A stretch of 64,000 nt of DNA from Flavobacteriales bacterium. GTDB taxonomy: Bacteria; Bacteroidota; Bacteroidia; Flavobacteriales_D; Sanyastnellaceae. The notes beneath the pieces are model-generated. The model ran no database searches. It was not told where the DNA came from and was given only the letters and a program-made list of their open reading frames with translations. The DNA is taken from contig JAIBBG010000001.1 of NCBI GenBank assembly GCA_019694805.1, forward strand, positions 310,001-374,000. Direction: 5' to 3'. Position 1 is the stretch's first letter. Every line of letters begins with the position of its first letter. Shown here piece by piece: positions 43,817 to 53,347 of this stretch. Position numbers and translations under genes: made by a program.

Positions 43817-46800
43817 ATGCGAGCACTTTTTCATCGATATCTTGTTCCTTTTTTGACCATGATATTCTTCATAATAATGAAGAATATGGGTGGACAGTTC
43901 AGCCCCGATGATCTGTCCGGACTTGAGGCATGGTTTATTGCCGATGAGGGCATTACGCTTACGGGTGATTCCGTTTCTCAATGGGACGATCAAAGTTCAC
44001 ATGCAAGACACGCTACAAGTTGGGCAAATTCTATCAGACCTTCTGTGCTTCCCAATGCACTGAATGGGCATCAGGTCATTGCTTTTGACGGTCAATATGA
44101 CTTCATGGCTTTTCCACAAATTGATGCATGCCGGACCATTTTTTGGGTCATGCGCGAAAATCCGAATGTTGATCCCGCCTGGAAAAGACCATTGCTCGGA
44201 TATACCGGAGGTGTCTATTTCTTGCGTGGCAACGATAGAAAATTCTGGTCTGGTGAATCCGCACACCCAGGTGTGATGGGAGGTACAACAAGACTCAATG
44301 GCACAGAAGTCAATGGCATCGAAACCGTTGTCCCATGGGGATACTTTATGGCTTGTTTACAAACTTCTCAAGATGTTCCAGCTACACATATCACAATGGA
44401 AGCTGAAGCTTACGGAAGAACCTGGTGGGGTGAAATTGCTGAAATCATTATTTATAGCGAAGTACTCAACGTCGAAGAAATGGAAAGTGTAGAAAACTAT
44501 CTGGCAGAAAAGTACGGTCCTGCTTATACAGCAATACCAGATGTCCATATCAGCTCAGGACTTTGCCCAGTTGAACTATGCGCCATGACCGGATTCTCAA
44601 GTTATCAGTGGTCCACAGGTGAAACTTCGCCATGCATAAGTGTCCAAAATCCTGGTAATTATTTTCTCACCCTAACAGATCCTTTCGGCAGAATCATTCA
44701 TGACACCGTGAACGTGTCGTATCCCGGTAACTTATTGCTCCCCGATTCTGTGCAAATATGTTTAGGCGAAACTTTTGATTGGAATACCGGACTCGATGCG
44801 GTGGATGGATATACAACTACACTGAATGGAAATCAGATTACATCCAATTTCAGCATCAGCAATGTTGGAGATTATGAACTGAATATCACCGACGCATCAG
44901 CATGCTCCATCTCACATCATTTGACTGTTGAAGTGGATTCATTGTCAGAATTCATATCACTCGGGCCAGATCTTACACTTTGCGCCGGAAATCAAATTAC
45001 CATTTTACCAACGTCTTTTCAATCATTGGATTTTGAATGGAATACCGGAGACACGACAAATGATATCACTGTAAATACTACCGGCGACTATAGTGTGATC
45101 GTGACTGATGAGAACAATTGCATGGCCATGGATACCGTGCACATTTTTGTTCCAGGAATTGCACCACAAATATCTTTTGAAACCACAGGATTTTGCGAAG
45201 ACGCTGTTACATCATTCGTAGGCAATGCAACAGATCTCATTTCTACATGGACGTGGAACTTTGGTGATGGACAACAGGCCAATGGGGCATCTGTAAGCCA
45301 CACCTATGAAGAAGGTGGAGATTTTCTTGTTGAGTTGGAGGTTGTAGCCGCGACAGGTTGTACTGCTTCTCTCATGCAAACAGTGCATATTTTCAACAAG
45401 CCCTCTCCTGCTTATGTCACTGGACAAGCTTGCAATAATGCTCCAATTACTTTCACAGATATTTCTTCTACACCCGAAAACATCATCACGGAATGGTCAT
45501 GGCTCATTGATGGTAACTTCTATAACGAATCGGTGATCAACGTCAATATCAGTCAGTCAGGTTTTACAAATGTCATTTTATCTGTGACCGATCAGAATGG
45601 ATGCTCTGCAGAGGTTTCAGGATTTACTGAAGTATTGGCAGCGCCGATGGTTGATTTTACCGCTGCAGGTACATGTGAAGGAAGCCTCACTGCTTTTACA
45701 TCTCAAGTAGATGCGACCCAAAGCGGAAACATCATCACCTATTTATGGAATTTCGATGATAATTTCGGATCATCATTGGCCAATCCAGGGCATTTCTTCG
45801 CTTCACCCGGCACTTATGATGTATGGTTCTATGCGGCAACTTCCAACGGCTGTAATAACGCAATCACAAAACCTGTAACCATATATCACACTCCTTTTGC
45901 AGACTTTGAAATCAGCAACGCGTGCGTTGGTACTGAATTTAATCTACTCGATGAATCACATTCTGATACTGGCGACCCCGTGGTGATGTGGCATTGGATT
46001 GTGGATGAAGAATATTCGTTCGAAACAAACACACCATCCATTGTTTTTTCTCAGGATGGACTTCACCCAATCTCTTTGCAAATCACAACTGAACACGGTT
46101 GCACAGATCTCATTCTTCAACAAATACCCGCCTGGAATCCGCCGGTAGCAAGCTTCACACATGAACCCGAAATTGGCGAAGCACCTTTCGACGCACAATT
46201 CATCAACGAATCTACAGACCTCACCGCAGCGCATTGGTATTTTGGAGATACACACGAAAGCGATGAAATCAATCCATCGCATGTGTTCACGCTTAACGGG
46301 ACTTATCTCACGCAATTGATCGCCATCGCAGCAACAGGATGTCGTGATACTACATCACAAATTATTCATGTTGCACAGCCAGAATATGATTTGGCTTTGA
46401 CCGCCGCAGATTGGGGCAACACACAAAATGGATATCAAATCACAGCAAGGCTCGTTAATTCAGGAAATATCCGGATTGAAGAAATCATGTTGAGCTGGCA
46501 AGTAGGAAATGATGCCCCCATTACTGAAGTGTGGCATGGAGTAATGGAGCCTGGAACAACAATAGAATATTTGTTTCATGCTTTGGTGCGACTCGAAGGT
46601 CAACAATATCCATATATCTGTATAGAAGCCGAACCTTCACCCATCGAACACACTGAAGTCAATAAAACTGACAACACCATTTGCAAACCCATTGGCAATA
46701 GTGGTTTGGAATTGTTCCCTCCTTTTCCTAATCCAGGTGATGACCGGATGTTCATCCGATTTATCACACCAACTGAAGGCGATGTGGGTGTTGATATTTA

Positions 46801-46966
46801 TGATATCCGCGGCGCCAAAGTGATGCAGATTGCTGAACAAGAAGTGCCCAAAGGATTTCATCAATACTTCATCGACATCAGCGAACTTGCAGACGGCAAC
46901 TATCAACTTGTTCTTTATTCACAAGACAACAAAGCTGTCACTTCATTCATGAAGATCCATCAATAA
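43817..46966 (+). CDS. T9SS-secreted surface protein with LamG-like domain and PKD repeats
   Basis: A 1049-residue exported protein. The start MRALFHRYLVPFLTMIFFIIMKNMGGQ is an unusual but workable signal peptide. A LamG-like domain follows (DDLSGLEAWFIADEGITL...SQWDDQSSHARHATS, ~30-230), related in layout to the N-terminal domain of the 1259-residue cargo at 18349. Then come Ig-like modules (YQWSTGETSPCISVQNPGNYFLTLTD and a second near 400) and several PKD-type modules with WxFGD or WxFDD cores (TWNFGDGQQ ~480, YLWNFDDNFG ~640, HWYFGDTHE ~805). It closes with a type A T9SS sorting domain (LELFPPFPNPGDDRMFIRF ... VDIYDIRGAKVMQIAEQEV ... GNYQLVLYSQDN). It is likely a surface adhesin; no enzyme motif was seen. 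It is followed by the CARDB-like gene on the same strand. Confidence 0.87.
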   Translation: MRALFHRYLVPFLTMIFFIIMKNMGGQFSPDDLSGLEAWFIADEGITLTGDSVSQWDDQSSHARHATSWANSIRPSVLPNALNGHQVIAFDGQYDFMAFPQIDACRTIFWVMRENPNVDPAWKRPLLGYTGGVYFLRGNDRKFWSGESAHPGVMGGTTRLNGTEVNGIETVVPWGYFMACLQTSQDVPATHITMEAEAYGRTWWGEIAEIIIYSEVLNVEEMESVENYLAEKYGPAYTAIPDVHISSGLCPVELCAMTGFSSYQWSTGETSPCISVQNPGNYFLTLTDPFGRIIHDTVNVSYPGNLLLPDSVQICLGETFDWNTGLDAVDGYTTTLNGNQITSNFSISNVGDYELNITDASACSISHHLTVEVDSLSEFISLGPDLTLCAGNQITILPTSFQSLDFEWNTGDTTNDITVNTTGDYSVIVTDENNCMAMDTVHIFVPGIAPQISFETTGFCEDAVTSFVGNATDLISTWTWNFGDGQQANGASVSHTYEEGGDFLVELEVVAATGCTASLMQTVHIFNKPSPAYVTGQACNNAPITFTDISSTPENIITEWSWLIDGNFYNESVINVNISQSGFTNVILSVTDQNGCSAEVSGFTEVLAAPMVDFTAAGTCEGSLTAFTSQVDATQSGNIITYLWNFDDNFGSSLANPGHFFASPGTYDVWFYAATSNGCNNAITKPVTIYHTPFADFEISNACVGTEFNLLDESHSDTGDPVVMWHWIVDEEYSFETNTPSIVFSQDGLHPISLQITTEHGCTDLILQQIPAWNPPVASFTHEPEIGEAPFDAQFINESTDLTAAHWYFGDTHESDEINPSHVFTLNGTYLTQLIAIAATGCRDTTSQIIHVAQPEYDLALTAADWGNTQNGYQITARLVNSGNIRIEEIMLSWQVGNDAPITEVWHGVMEPGTTIEYLFHALVRLEGQQYPYICIEAEPSPIEHTEVNKTDNTICKPIGNSGLELFPPFPNPGDDRMFIRFITPTEGDVGVDIYDIRGAKVMQIAEQEVPKGFHQYFIDISELADGNYQLVLYSQDNKAVTSFMKIHQ

Positions 46967-47038
46967 TCGGTGACACGTCGTGATGTGGCCCAGAAGTTGT
47001 CTCTGAAATGACTAATTTCACGCATTCAAATCATCAGC

Positions 47039-48097
47039 ATGTTCAAGTCATCTCTTTTCCTTTTATTCATTTTTTTCTGCATCAATAGTTTTGCAGCCCA
47101 TACTCCCATTGCTGGAATATTATTTGCCAATGCCTATCAAGACGTGGCAGTGATCAAATCAGCGCTTGTAAAAAGAGGTAAAGAAGCTGAAGCCAAGGTG
47201 ATGCTTGCGCAAGAGCACCTCAAATTTCTGGATCAAAAAAATACTTCGCTCGATCAAAAAATTGCATTGGTTAATGCTTTGGGTTGGGGAGAACCAAAGA
47301 ACCTGGAAGTTTTTAGAAAACACCTTGAAACCAAATATGCTCTTAAACATGACATATTAGATTCAGTGCTCACAGATCCACTATATCCAGATGAAGAGTT
47401 TTGTTTTAGTGCTTTGAAAATTTCAGCCCATGATTTGTGTATTCTCGGTTACTTACAAGTATTGAGCAACTCCGAAAGACCCATTCTCGCCTATAAATCA
47501 GCCTATCGGTCAGCACTCCTTTTACCCCATAGCGAATGCGCTGCCGTCGTGCTTGGGCTTATCATGGCTCAAACTCAAGCAGAATACAACTGGTGTGATT
47601 GCTACAAACACATGATGTCCATTCGACAAGACGATAAACTCACTCAAGACAAATTCAGGCCCGATGCGATGAAATCCATTTATGCCTATTTCGAAGAAGG
47701 ATCTTCAAAATGCAATCTTGCTATTTCAAGTGGTCCTGATGCATATCTTTTGACAAAACAAAACGAATCAAAACTTTTTAATAGTGTTATCTTCTATGAT
47801 GATGAAAACAAAGGCACTCGTATTCATATATTGATCATGAATCCGGGATCAGAAAAAATGCCTGAAGTGGATATTGAGCTTGTATTTGACGATGAAGTGG
47901 AAGGTCTGGGACAAAAGATTTTTAGAGACAAATTGCCTATGATTCCTCCCGGTGAGACCATTGAACAAGACATTTTTATTCCTGATTATAGGGCTTATAA
48001 TCCGAATGTCAATCTGAAAATCACCATCGACCCGGATCATCTGATCCCGGAAATGGACGAGGAAAACAACACCCAATCATTTTTTGAAGAAGGCTGA
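47039..48097 (+). CDS. Exported hypothetical protein with a CARDB-like C-terminal domain
   Basis: A 352-residue protein with a signal peptide (MFKSSLFLLFIFFCINSFA, cut before AHTPI). Residues ~30-230 form a mostly helical domain that includes a Cys-containing core (HDLCILGYLQVL, HSECAAVVLGLIM, WCDCYKHM). The last ~110 residues (IHILIMNPGSEKMPEVDIELVFDDE ... MIPPGETIEQDIFIP ... LKITIDPDHLIPEMDEENNTQ) resemble CARDB-type beta modules that often sit on exported proteins. No sorting domain follows, so it may stay in the periplasm. It starts 72 bases after the PKD-repeat gene and could be co-transcribed. Function unknown. Confidence 0.7.
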   Translation: MFKSSLFLLFIFFCINSFAAHTPIAGILFANAYQDVAVIKSALVKRGKEAEAKVMLAQEHLKFLDQKNTSLDQKIALVNALGWGEPKNLEVFRKHLETKYALKHDILDSVLTDPLYPDEEFCFSALKISAHDLCILGYLQVLSNSERPILAYKSAYRSALLLPHSECAAVVLGLIMAQTQAEYNWCDCYKHMMSIRQDDKLTQDKFRPDAMKSIYAYFEEGSSKCNLAISSGPDAYLLTKQNESKLFNSVIFYDDENKGTRIHILIMNPGSEKMPEVDIELVFDDEVEGLGQKIFRDKLPMIPPGETIEQDIFIPDYRAYNPNVNLKITIDPDHLIPEMDEENNTQSFFEEG

Positions 48098-48125
48098 AAA
48101 TTTCCTTGCCGGCCTCGAGAATTCA

Positions 48126-48470
48126 TCAATTCGGATAAACATCAGCAAAAGGCGCTTTCGACTCGTGAAGAATTTCGAGCACCGTTCTGAAAGCTGAAAC
48201 TTTCATGCCGTATTTGTCGAGGTGTGACTTCTGCAATGCAGGTGCATAATCGCGCTGGTAGCGATCCAAGTCGTTTTTGCTCTTGCAGATGTATTGTATG
48301 GCATATGTAACTCCGTTCTCTTCAAATTCATGAATTCTGCAAATGCGATACTCCAGAAAAAGTCCTGTATGCATGACTTCAGGTATGTGTTTAAACATCA
48401 TCCAGTCCAGCCATTCCTCATGAATATCAGGATCGACACTGCAAGTTACGTTATAGAGAACACGATTCAT
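48126..48470 (-). CDS. DUF4286 family protein
   Basis: A 114-residue small cytoplasmic protein matching DUF4286: MNRVLYNVTCSVDPDIHEEWLDWMMFKHIPEVMHTGLFLEYRICRI with the ferredoxin-like fold pattern (beta-alpha-beta-beta-alpha-beta). These proteins are widespread in Bacteroidota and have no known function; the fold is often a dimeric scaffold. ATG 48470 is used because the family starts at M-N-R-V-L-Y; ATG 48479 would add three residues. It converges with the CARDB-like gene (28 bases between) and sits alone on the minus strand. Confidence 0.8.
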   Translation of the reverse strand: MNRVLYNVTCSVDPDIHEEWLDWMMFKHIPEVMHTGLFLEYRICRIHEFEENGVTYAIQYICKSKNDLDRYQRDYAPALQKSHLDKYGMKVSAFRTVLEILHESKAPFADVYPN

Positions 48471-48506
48471 ACATTGCAAAGGTGCATCAAATCAGGCCTT
48501 CAGACA

Positions 48507-48594
48507 AATCCAAATCTTAAAACCAGATCACACAGATGAAATCAATGACTGCTTTGAATGGTTTCATGATGATTCACAGAGTATAATTCGGGTT
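48507..48594. repeat. Degenerate dispersed inverted repeat, copy 2
   Basis: The left end AATCCAAATC (48507-48516) and the right end AATTCGGGTT (48585-48594) correspond to the arms of the element at 61321. The right part (TTCATGATGATTC ... GGGTT) matches the segment at 34521 at roughly two thirds of positions. It fills most of the gap between the DUF4286 gene and the cytochrome b-like gene. Confidence 0.3.
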
Positions 48595-48681
48595 AAAGAC
48601 CAGACAAATTCAGGATTTTGACAGATTCATGAGGAGATAAAGGTGAGTCATCTTAGATTTGGCACTCAAACTTCCTGAAAT

Positions 48682-49131
48682 ATGTACAACGGTTTACTTC
48701 ATGCTCATTCCGGGTTGCGTTGGATCGCACTCATTCTTCTTGTCATTACAATTATCGATAGTCTCGTCAGAATGTATCGACCATTCAAGGAGAATGAAAA
48801 AAAACTGGCACTATTCACACTTATTTCTTTACACACCCAATTGCTGATTGGAGTGATACTCTATTTTGTTAGCCCAGTCATTGCGACATATATGGAGAGA
48901 GGACTGATCATGAAAAATGCGGATAGCCGATTCTTCATGGTAGAGCATGCTGCTTTGATGCTTCTGGCTATTATTCTTGTCACCGTGGGTTACTCTAAAG
49001 CGAAAAGACAAAGTGAACATTGGTCAAAGCACCGCATCATCTTTTTCTTTTACCTCTCAGCGCTTATCATTATACTCATCAGTATTCCATGGCCATTCAG
49101 AGAAATCGCAGCAGGAAGAGGTTGGTTCTGA
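48682..49131 (+). CDS. Small four-helix membrane protein, cytochrome b-like
   Basis: A 149-residue membrane protein with four hydrophobic segments (near 10-28, 43-68, 85-105 and 122-140). Several His residues lie at their ends (H8 and H10 in LLHAHSGLRW, then SLHTQL, VEHAALML and KHR). Proteins of this shape in Bacteroidota are often annotated as cytochrome B. The His positions could hold haem, but that is inference. The gene overlaps the following cytochrome c lipoprotein gene by 43 bases, which implies a common transcript and a shared redox role. A TAGATTTG element lies at 48654-48661, 20 bases before the ATG. Confidence 0.65.
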   Translation: MYNGLLHAHSGLRWIALILLVITIIDSLVRMYRPFKENEKKLALFTLISLHTQLLIGVILYFVSPVIATYMERGLIMKNADSRFFMVEHAALMLLAIILVTVGYSKAKRQSEHWSKHRIIFFFYLSALIIILISIPWPFREIAAGRGWF

Positions 49132-49460
49132 TCGCCGCTTCGATCATGTGCTTCGCACTTGTTCAGTGTCATCGAAAATCACCCAACGAAAAATATCCGG
49201 TATCCACCACGCCCGGAGGACCTGTTGATCCTCAACTCGTCAAAAAAATTTATGACATGAAATGCGCTATTTGTCATGGATTTGATGGGCGACAACAATA
49301 CGCAGGAGCTAAAGACCTTGGGGCTTCTACCATGACACGTGAACAAATCATCACGCAGATTGCAGAAGGAAAAGGCACCATGCCACCACAAAAAGACGTC
49401 CTCGGACCGGAACAAATTGCAGCTTTGGCTGATTTTGTCTTAACACTGCGTCCGAAATAA
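49089..49460 (+). CDS. Cytochrome c lipoprotein (class I, single haem)
   Basis: The start at 49089 gives MAIQRNRSRKRLVLIAASIMCFALVQC, a signal ending in a lipobox-like ALVQC (Cys 27), then a 123-residue product; the upstream start at 49020 would read through the membrane gene in another frame. CAICH (59-63) is the haem motif and GTMPPQKD (~96) contains the likely Met ligand. The sequence resembles small class I cytochromes used as electron shuttles. It overlaps the cytochrome b-like gene by 43 bases, so the two may form a membrane redox pair. Its stop codon overlaps the hflX promoter. Confidence 0.8.
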   Translation: MAIQRNRSRKRLVLIAASIMCFALVQCHRKSPNEKYPVSTTPGGPVDPQLVKKIYDMKCAICHGFDGRQQYAGAKDLGASTMTREQIITQIAEGKGTMPPQKDVLGPEQIAALADFVLTLRPK

Positions 49461-49465
49461 TTTTG
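49434..49465 (+). promoter_or_regulatory. hflX promoter TTTG-N20-TAATTTTG
   Basis: TTTG at 49434-49437 and TAATTTTG at 49458-49465 are spaced by 20 bases. The -7 element starts on the stop codon of the cytochrome c gene, so hflX can be transcribed separately. Confidence 0.75.
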
Positions 49466-49496
49466 CAGCCCGCCGGCATAATACGCGGACAATAGC

Positions 49497-50726
49497 TTGA
49501 TAGAAAAGAAAAAAAACTCGCATCAAACCACCAGTGAACAGGAAACCTGTATACTGATCGGTATCGTCACCAAAGATCAGTCGAAAGAACAACTCACTGA
49601 ATATCTTGATGAATTAGCATTCCTTGCAGAAACTGCCAATGCAAAGTGTTTAAAACGATTCACACAAAATTTGGATAAGCCGGATACTCGCACTTTCGTG
49701 GGTAGCGGAAAACTGAAGGAGATCAAAGATTTCGTGGCCGAACACAAACCATCGATGATCATTTTCGACGATGAACTCGCTCCTTCACAGTTGCGAAATA
49801 TCGAAAGTGAATTCAAAGAATCCGGAGTAAAAATTCTTGATCGCAACAACCTCATCCTCGACATATTCGCCAGTCGCGCAAGAACAGCCCATGCTAAAAA
49901 ACAAGTTGAACTCGCCCAGTATGAATACCTACTTCCCCGCCTCACCCGCATGTGGAGTCACCTTGAAAAACAACGTGGTGGTATTGGTATGCGCGGACCG
50001 GGAGAACAAGAAATCGAAACCGACCGACGTATCGTCAGGGATCGCATTGCATTGCTGAAAGATCAACTTCGTGACATCGACAGACAGATGGCCACACAAC
50101 GCGGCAACAGAGGTGCTCTTGTCCGAGTTGCGTTGGTAGGATACACGAATGTGGGCAAAAGCACTTTGATGAATTTGCTTTCTAAAAGTGATGTTTTCGC
50201 CGAAAACAAGTTGTTCGCTACACTGGATACAACCGTGAGAAAAGTGGTCATCCACAACCTTCCATTTCTGCTCACTGACACAGTTGGCTTCATCCGTAAA
50301 CTTCCACATCAACTCATTGAATCATTTAAGAGCACTTTGGATGAAACTCGTGAATCTGACCTTCTCGTGCATGTTGTAGACATTTCACATCCCCAATTTG
50401 AAGATCACTTTCGGGTGGTGAATGAAACTTTGCGAGAAATAGGGGTGGGCGACAAACCGATTATGGTTGTGTTCAACAAAATCGACGCTTATAAACATGT
50501 ACCCAAGGCAGAAGATGATCTCACGCCAAAAGAAAAAGAAAATATCACCCTGGAAGAATTACAGCAAACCTGGATGTCACGATTGAATGAACATGATGTC
50601 GTATTCATCTCTGCCCACAAAAAGGAAAACCTGGATAAACTCAAGGAAATGATGTACGAAAAGGTGCGCCAAATCCATATCCAACGGTTTCCATATAACG
50701 ATTTCCTCTTCGAAAAATACGATTAA
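49497..50726 (+). CDS. hflX: Ribosome-associated GTPase HflX
   Basis: HflX splits stalled ribosomes under stress. The 409-residue protein has an N-terminal HflX domain (KGRTFVGSGK-like segment seen here as DTRTFVGSGKLKEI at ~64, and ILDIFASRARTAHAKKQVELAQYEYLLPRL at ~120). It also has GIGMRGPGEQEIETDRR (~160) and a GTPase domain with G1 GYTNVGKST (216-224), G3 DTVGFIRKLPH (~260) and G4 NKID (~325). No ATG exists near the expected beginning, so the TTG at 49497 is used; it follows the promoter by 31 bases. It is a single-gene unit; the next gene lies 160 bases away. Confidence 0.93.
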   Translation: MIEKKKNSHQTTSEQETCILIGIVTKDQSKEQLTEYLDELAFLAETANAKCLKRFTQNLDKPDTRTFVGSGKLKEIKDFVAEHKPSMIIFDDELAPSQLRNIESEFKESGVKILDRNNLILDIFASRARTAHAKKQVELAQYEYLLPRLTRMWSHLEKQRGGIGMRGPGEQEIETDRRIVRDRIALLKDQLRDIDRQMATQRGNRGALVRVALVGYTNVGKSTLMNLLSKSDVFAENKLFATLDTTVRKVVIHNLPFLLTDTVGFIRKLPHQLIESFKSTLDETRESDLLVHVVDISHPQFEDHFRVVNETLREIGVGDKPIMVVFNKIDAYKHVPKAEDDLTPKEKENITLEELQQTWMSRLNEHDVVFISAHKKENLDKLKEMMYEKVRQIHIQRFPYNDFLFEKYD

Positions 50727-50839
50727 CCTATTATTGGAAAATTCGGATTCCAAGAACAAATAACCAATATGGATTTTTCTCAGACTGCGGAGTGTCATTT
50801 TCACAAAAAAACTCGGTAACGCAGTGTTCAAAATAGCCC

Positions 50840-50847
50840 TACCTTCG
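50840..50847 (+). promoter_or_regulatory. -7 element TACCTTCG upstream of the aminotransferase gene
   Basis: One-base variant of TAnnTTTG, 38 bases before the ATG at 50886. No clear -33 element. Confidence 0.35.
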
Positions 50848-50885
50848 CGGCCGAAATAAATTCTTAAAGAAATTAACCTGACAGT

Positions 50886-52175
50886 ATGAGCAATGCCACC
50901 TCAACTGCGACCATGGAACTCCGTGTTTCGAACATGGCCGAAAACCTGATCGGTTCAGAAATCATCAAGCTCGCTGGTGAAATCCGGCAACTGATGGCTC
51001 AAGGTGAAAAAATCTACAATTTTACCATTGGCGACTTTGATCCGAAGATCTTCCCCATTCCAACGAAACTCCGCGATGGAATTATTGAAGCTTATATCCA
51101 AAACGAAACCAATTATCCTGCTGCAGACGGCATCGCGGAGTTGCGAAAAGCTGTTGCTGCGCTCATTCAAAAATGGCAAAATCTGAACTATGGCGAGCAG
51201 GAAATCCTGATTGCCGGAGGAGCCAGACCACTGATCTACGCCATTTATCAAGCTATTCTTGATCCAGGTGATCGCGTGATATTCCCAGTGCCTTCTTGGA
51301 ACAATAACCATTATACACACTTATCACACGCGACACCAGTATTTGTAGAGACCACTCCTGAAAACAACTTTATGCCGGGGGCAGCGGAGATTGCACCGCA
51401 TTTATCTGGTGCCACCTTACTCGCTTTATGCTCACCTCTCAACCCTACCGGTACAGTTTTTACGAAAACTCAACTCGAAGAAATCTGCGATTTGGTGATT
51501 GCTGAAAATAATAGCCGCAACGCAAGTGAAAAACCTCTTTATGTGATGTATGATCAAATCTATTCTGCACTCACATTTGGAGATACTCAACACTTCGATC
51601 CGGTTAACCTTCGTCCTGAGATGAAACCATATGTGATTTATGTGGATGGCATTTCTAAATCGCTTGCGGCTACTGGTGTTCGTGTTGGTTGGTCTTTCGG
51701 TCCGAAAAAAGTGATCGATAAAATGAAGAGCATCCTCGGTCACGTCGGCGCATGGTCACCAAAAGCAGAACAAGTTGCCTCTGCCCATTTCCTTCAAGAT
51801 GAAGCCGCAGTAGAAGAATTCATGATGTCATTCAAACAAGAAGTCATTCAAAGACTCAATGGCTTCTATCAAGGAATACAATCTTTGAAGCAGGATGGTT
51901 TTGCTGTGGACGCTATTGCGCCGATGGCTGCCATTTATCTCACCGTAAAATTTGATTTGAAAGGCCTCACATCACCAACATTCGGTAAAATTGAAACCAC
52001 AGAACAAACCACTGCCTTCCTATTGAAAGAAGCCAAACTTGCTGTGGTGCCCTTTAGCGCTTTTGGCGCTTCCAAAGAAAGTCACTGGTACAGACTTTCT
52101 GTGGGAACCGCGACCGTTGCCGATGTGGAATCGGCCATTACCAGCCTCCGAAGAGCCTTATCCTCACTTTCATGA
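50886..52175 (+). CDS. PLP-dependent class I/II aminotransferase
   Basis: A 429-residue fold-type I aminotransferase. Visible are the substrate loop VSNMAENLIGSEIIKLAGEIRQL, NYPAADGIAELRKAV, IAGGARPLIYAIYQAILDPGDRV, the Asn motif LCSPLNPTGTVF, YDQIYSAL and the Schiff-base Lys 258 in GISKSLAATGVRVGW. This is the aspartate/aromatic aminotransferase subgroup; the exact amino donor cannot be told. ATG 50886 is used (ATG 50913 would begin at MELRVS). The gene stands alone with hflX upstream and manC downstream on the same strand. Confidence 0.85.
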   Translation: MSNATSTATMELRVSNMAENLIGSEIIKLAGEIRQLMAQGEKIYNFTIGDFDPKIFPIPTKLRDGIIEAYIQNETNYPAADGIAELRKAVAALIQKWQNLNYGEQEILIAGGARPLIYAIYQAILDPGDRVIFPVPSWNNNHYTHLSHATPVFVETTPENNFMPGAAEIAPHLSGATLLALCSPLNPTGTVFTKTQLEEICDLVIAENNSRNASEKPLYVMYDQIYSALTFGDTQHFDPVNLRPEMKPYVIYVDGISKSLAATGVRVGWSFGPKKVIDKMKSILGHVGAWSPKAEQVASAHFLQDEAAVEEFMMSFKQEVIQRLNGFYQGIQSLKQDGFAVDAIAPMAAIYLTVKFDLKGLTSPTFGKIETTEQTTAFLLKEAKLAVVPFSAFGASKESHWYRLSVGTATVADVESAITSLRRALSSLS

Positions 52176-52258
52176 GGATTTGACTTGAGTATCGGATATT
52201 TGCAGCCCCTAAAACCAAACCGATGTGCATGCACATGGGAATGACCTAAAGGAATTTC

Positions 52259-53347
52259 ATGAACAAGAAGAATTACTGTGTTATCATGGCCGGCGGTATT
52301 GGATCCCGCTTCTGGCCTATGAGCCGTACGGCTTTCCCCAAACAGTTCCACGATATTTTAGGTGTTGGACGCACGTTGCTCCAAATGACCTACGACCGCT
52401 TCCTGCCCGTTTGCCCAACGGAGAACATTTTGGTGGTCACCAATGAGCGCTACAAATCATTGGTATTAGAACAACTTCCCGGACTGAAGCCCGAACAGGT
52501 GCTCTGCGAACCCTACATGCGTAATACGGCACCTTGTGTAGCCTATGCAGCATTTTGGATTGCAGATCGGGAACCAGATGCCAACATCATTGTCGCGCCA
52601 AGTGATCACCTCATCCTCAAGGATGATGAATTCAGAAGCATCATTGATATCAGCATCAGACAGGCCAAAGCAAGCGGCAATCTGGTAACCCTGGGTATCA
52701 AACCAACCAGACCCGATACGGGTTATGGCTATATCCAATGGGCGGACGTGAAAAATGACATCGATGAAAAGGTCAAAAAGGTAAAAACCTTCACTGAAAA
52801 ACCGGATTTGGAGTTGGCCAAAGATTTTCTCGACAGTGGCGACTTTTACTGGAATTCAGGTATTTTTATCTGGACATTGAATTCTATCCTCAACGCTTTT
52901 GAACTGTATTTACCAGAAATGTTCCGATCATTTTCCGAAGGACAAGGAATCTATGGTACCAGTGAGGAAAAAGCTTTCATCAATAAAATCTATCCAGCCT
53001 GCGACAATATCTCCATCGACTATGGCATCATGGAAAAAGCCAAGAATGTCAATGTGGTTCTGAGCGATTTCGGGTGGAGCGACTTGGGAACTTGGGGGTC
53101 ATTACATACCCACCTCGCACACGACTCGCATCAGAATGGTATTGTTGGTAAAAACGTGGTGCTATACAACTGCGCAGACAATGTCGTCAATGTTCCGAAC
53201 AACAAGCTGGCAGTGCTTCATGGACTCAATGGCTATATCGTGGTAGATACAGACAATATATTACTGGTTTGTAAGAAGGAAGACGAACAAAAAATCAAGC
53301 AGTTCGTCAATGATGTGAAGATATCCAAAGGCGAATCCTGGACCTGA
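52259..53347 (+). CDS. manC: Mannose-1-phosphate guanylyltransferase
   Basis: The enzyme makes GDP-mannose from mannose 1-phosphate and GTP, for surface glycans. The 362-residue length means a guanylyltransferase domain without the fused phosphomannose isomerase domain of bifunctional ManC. The nucleotide-binding N-terminus is MAGGIGSRFWPMSRTAFPKQF (10-30), with the pyrophosphorylase signature GGxGSRxxP and K28 of PKQF. Other conserved parts are VAPSDHLI, DTGYGYIQW (~157), FTEKPDLELAKDFL (~178), WNSGIFIWTL and WSDLGTWGSL (~278). It fits the flippase/Wzz/Wzy genes as a sugar-nucleotide source, but it is not adjacent to them. It ends one base before the convergent hypothetical gene. Confidence 0.9.
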   Translation: MNKKNYCVIMAGGIGSRFWPMSRTAFPKQFHDILGVGRTLLQMTYDRFLPVCPTENILVVTNERYKSLVLEQLPGLKPEQVLCEPYMRNTAPCVAYAAFWIADREPDANIIVAPSDHLILKDDEFRSIIDISIRQAKASGNLVTLGIKPTRPDTGYGYIQWADVKNDIDEKVKKVKTFTEKPDLELAKDFLDSGDFYWNSGIFIWTLNSILNAFELYLPEMFRSFSEGQGIYGTSEEKAFINKIYPACDNISIDYGIMEKAKNVNVVLSDFGWSDLGTWGSLHTHLAHDSHQNGIVGKNVVLYNCADNVVNVPNNKLAVLHGLNGYIVVDTDNILLVCKKEDEQKIKQFVNDVKISKGESWT

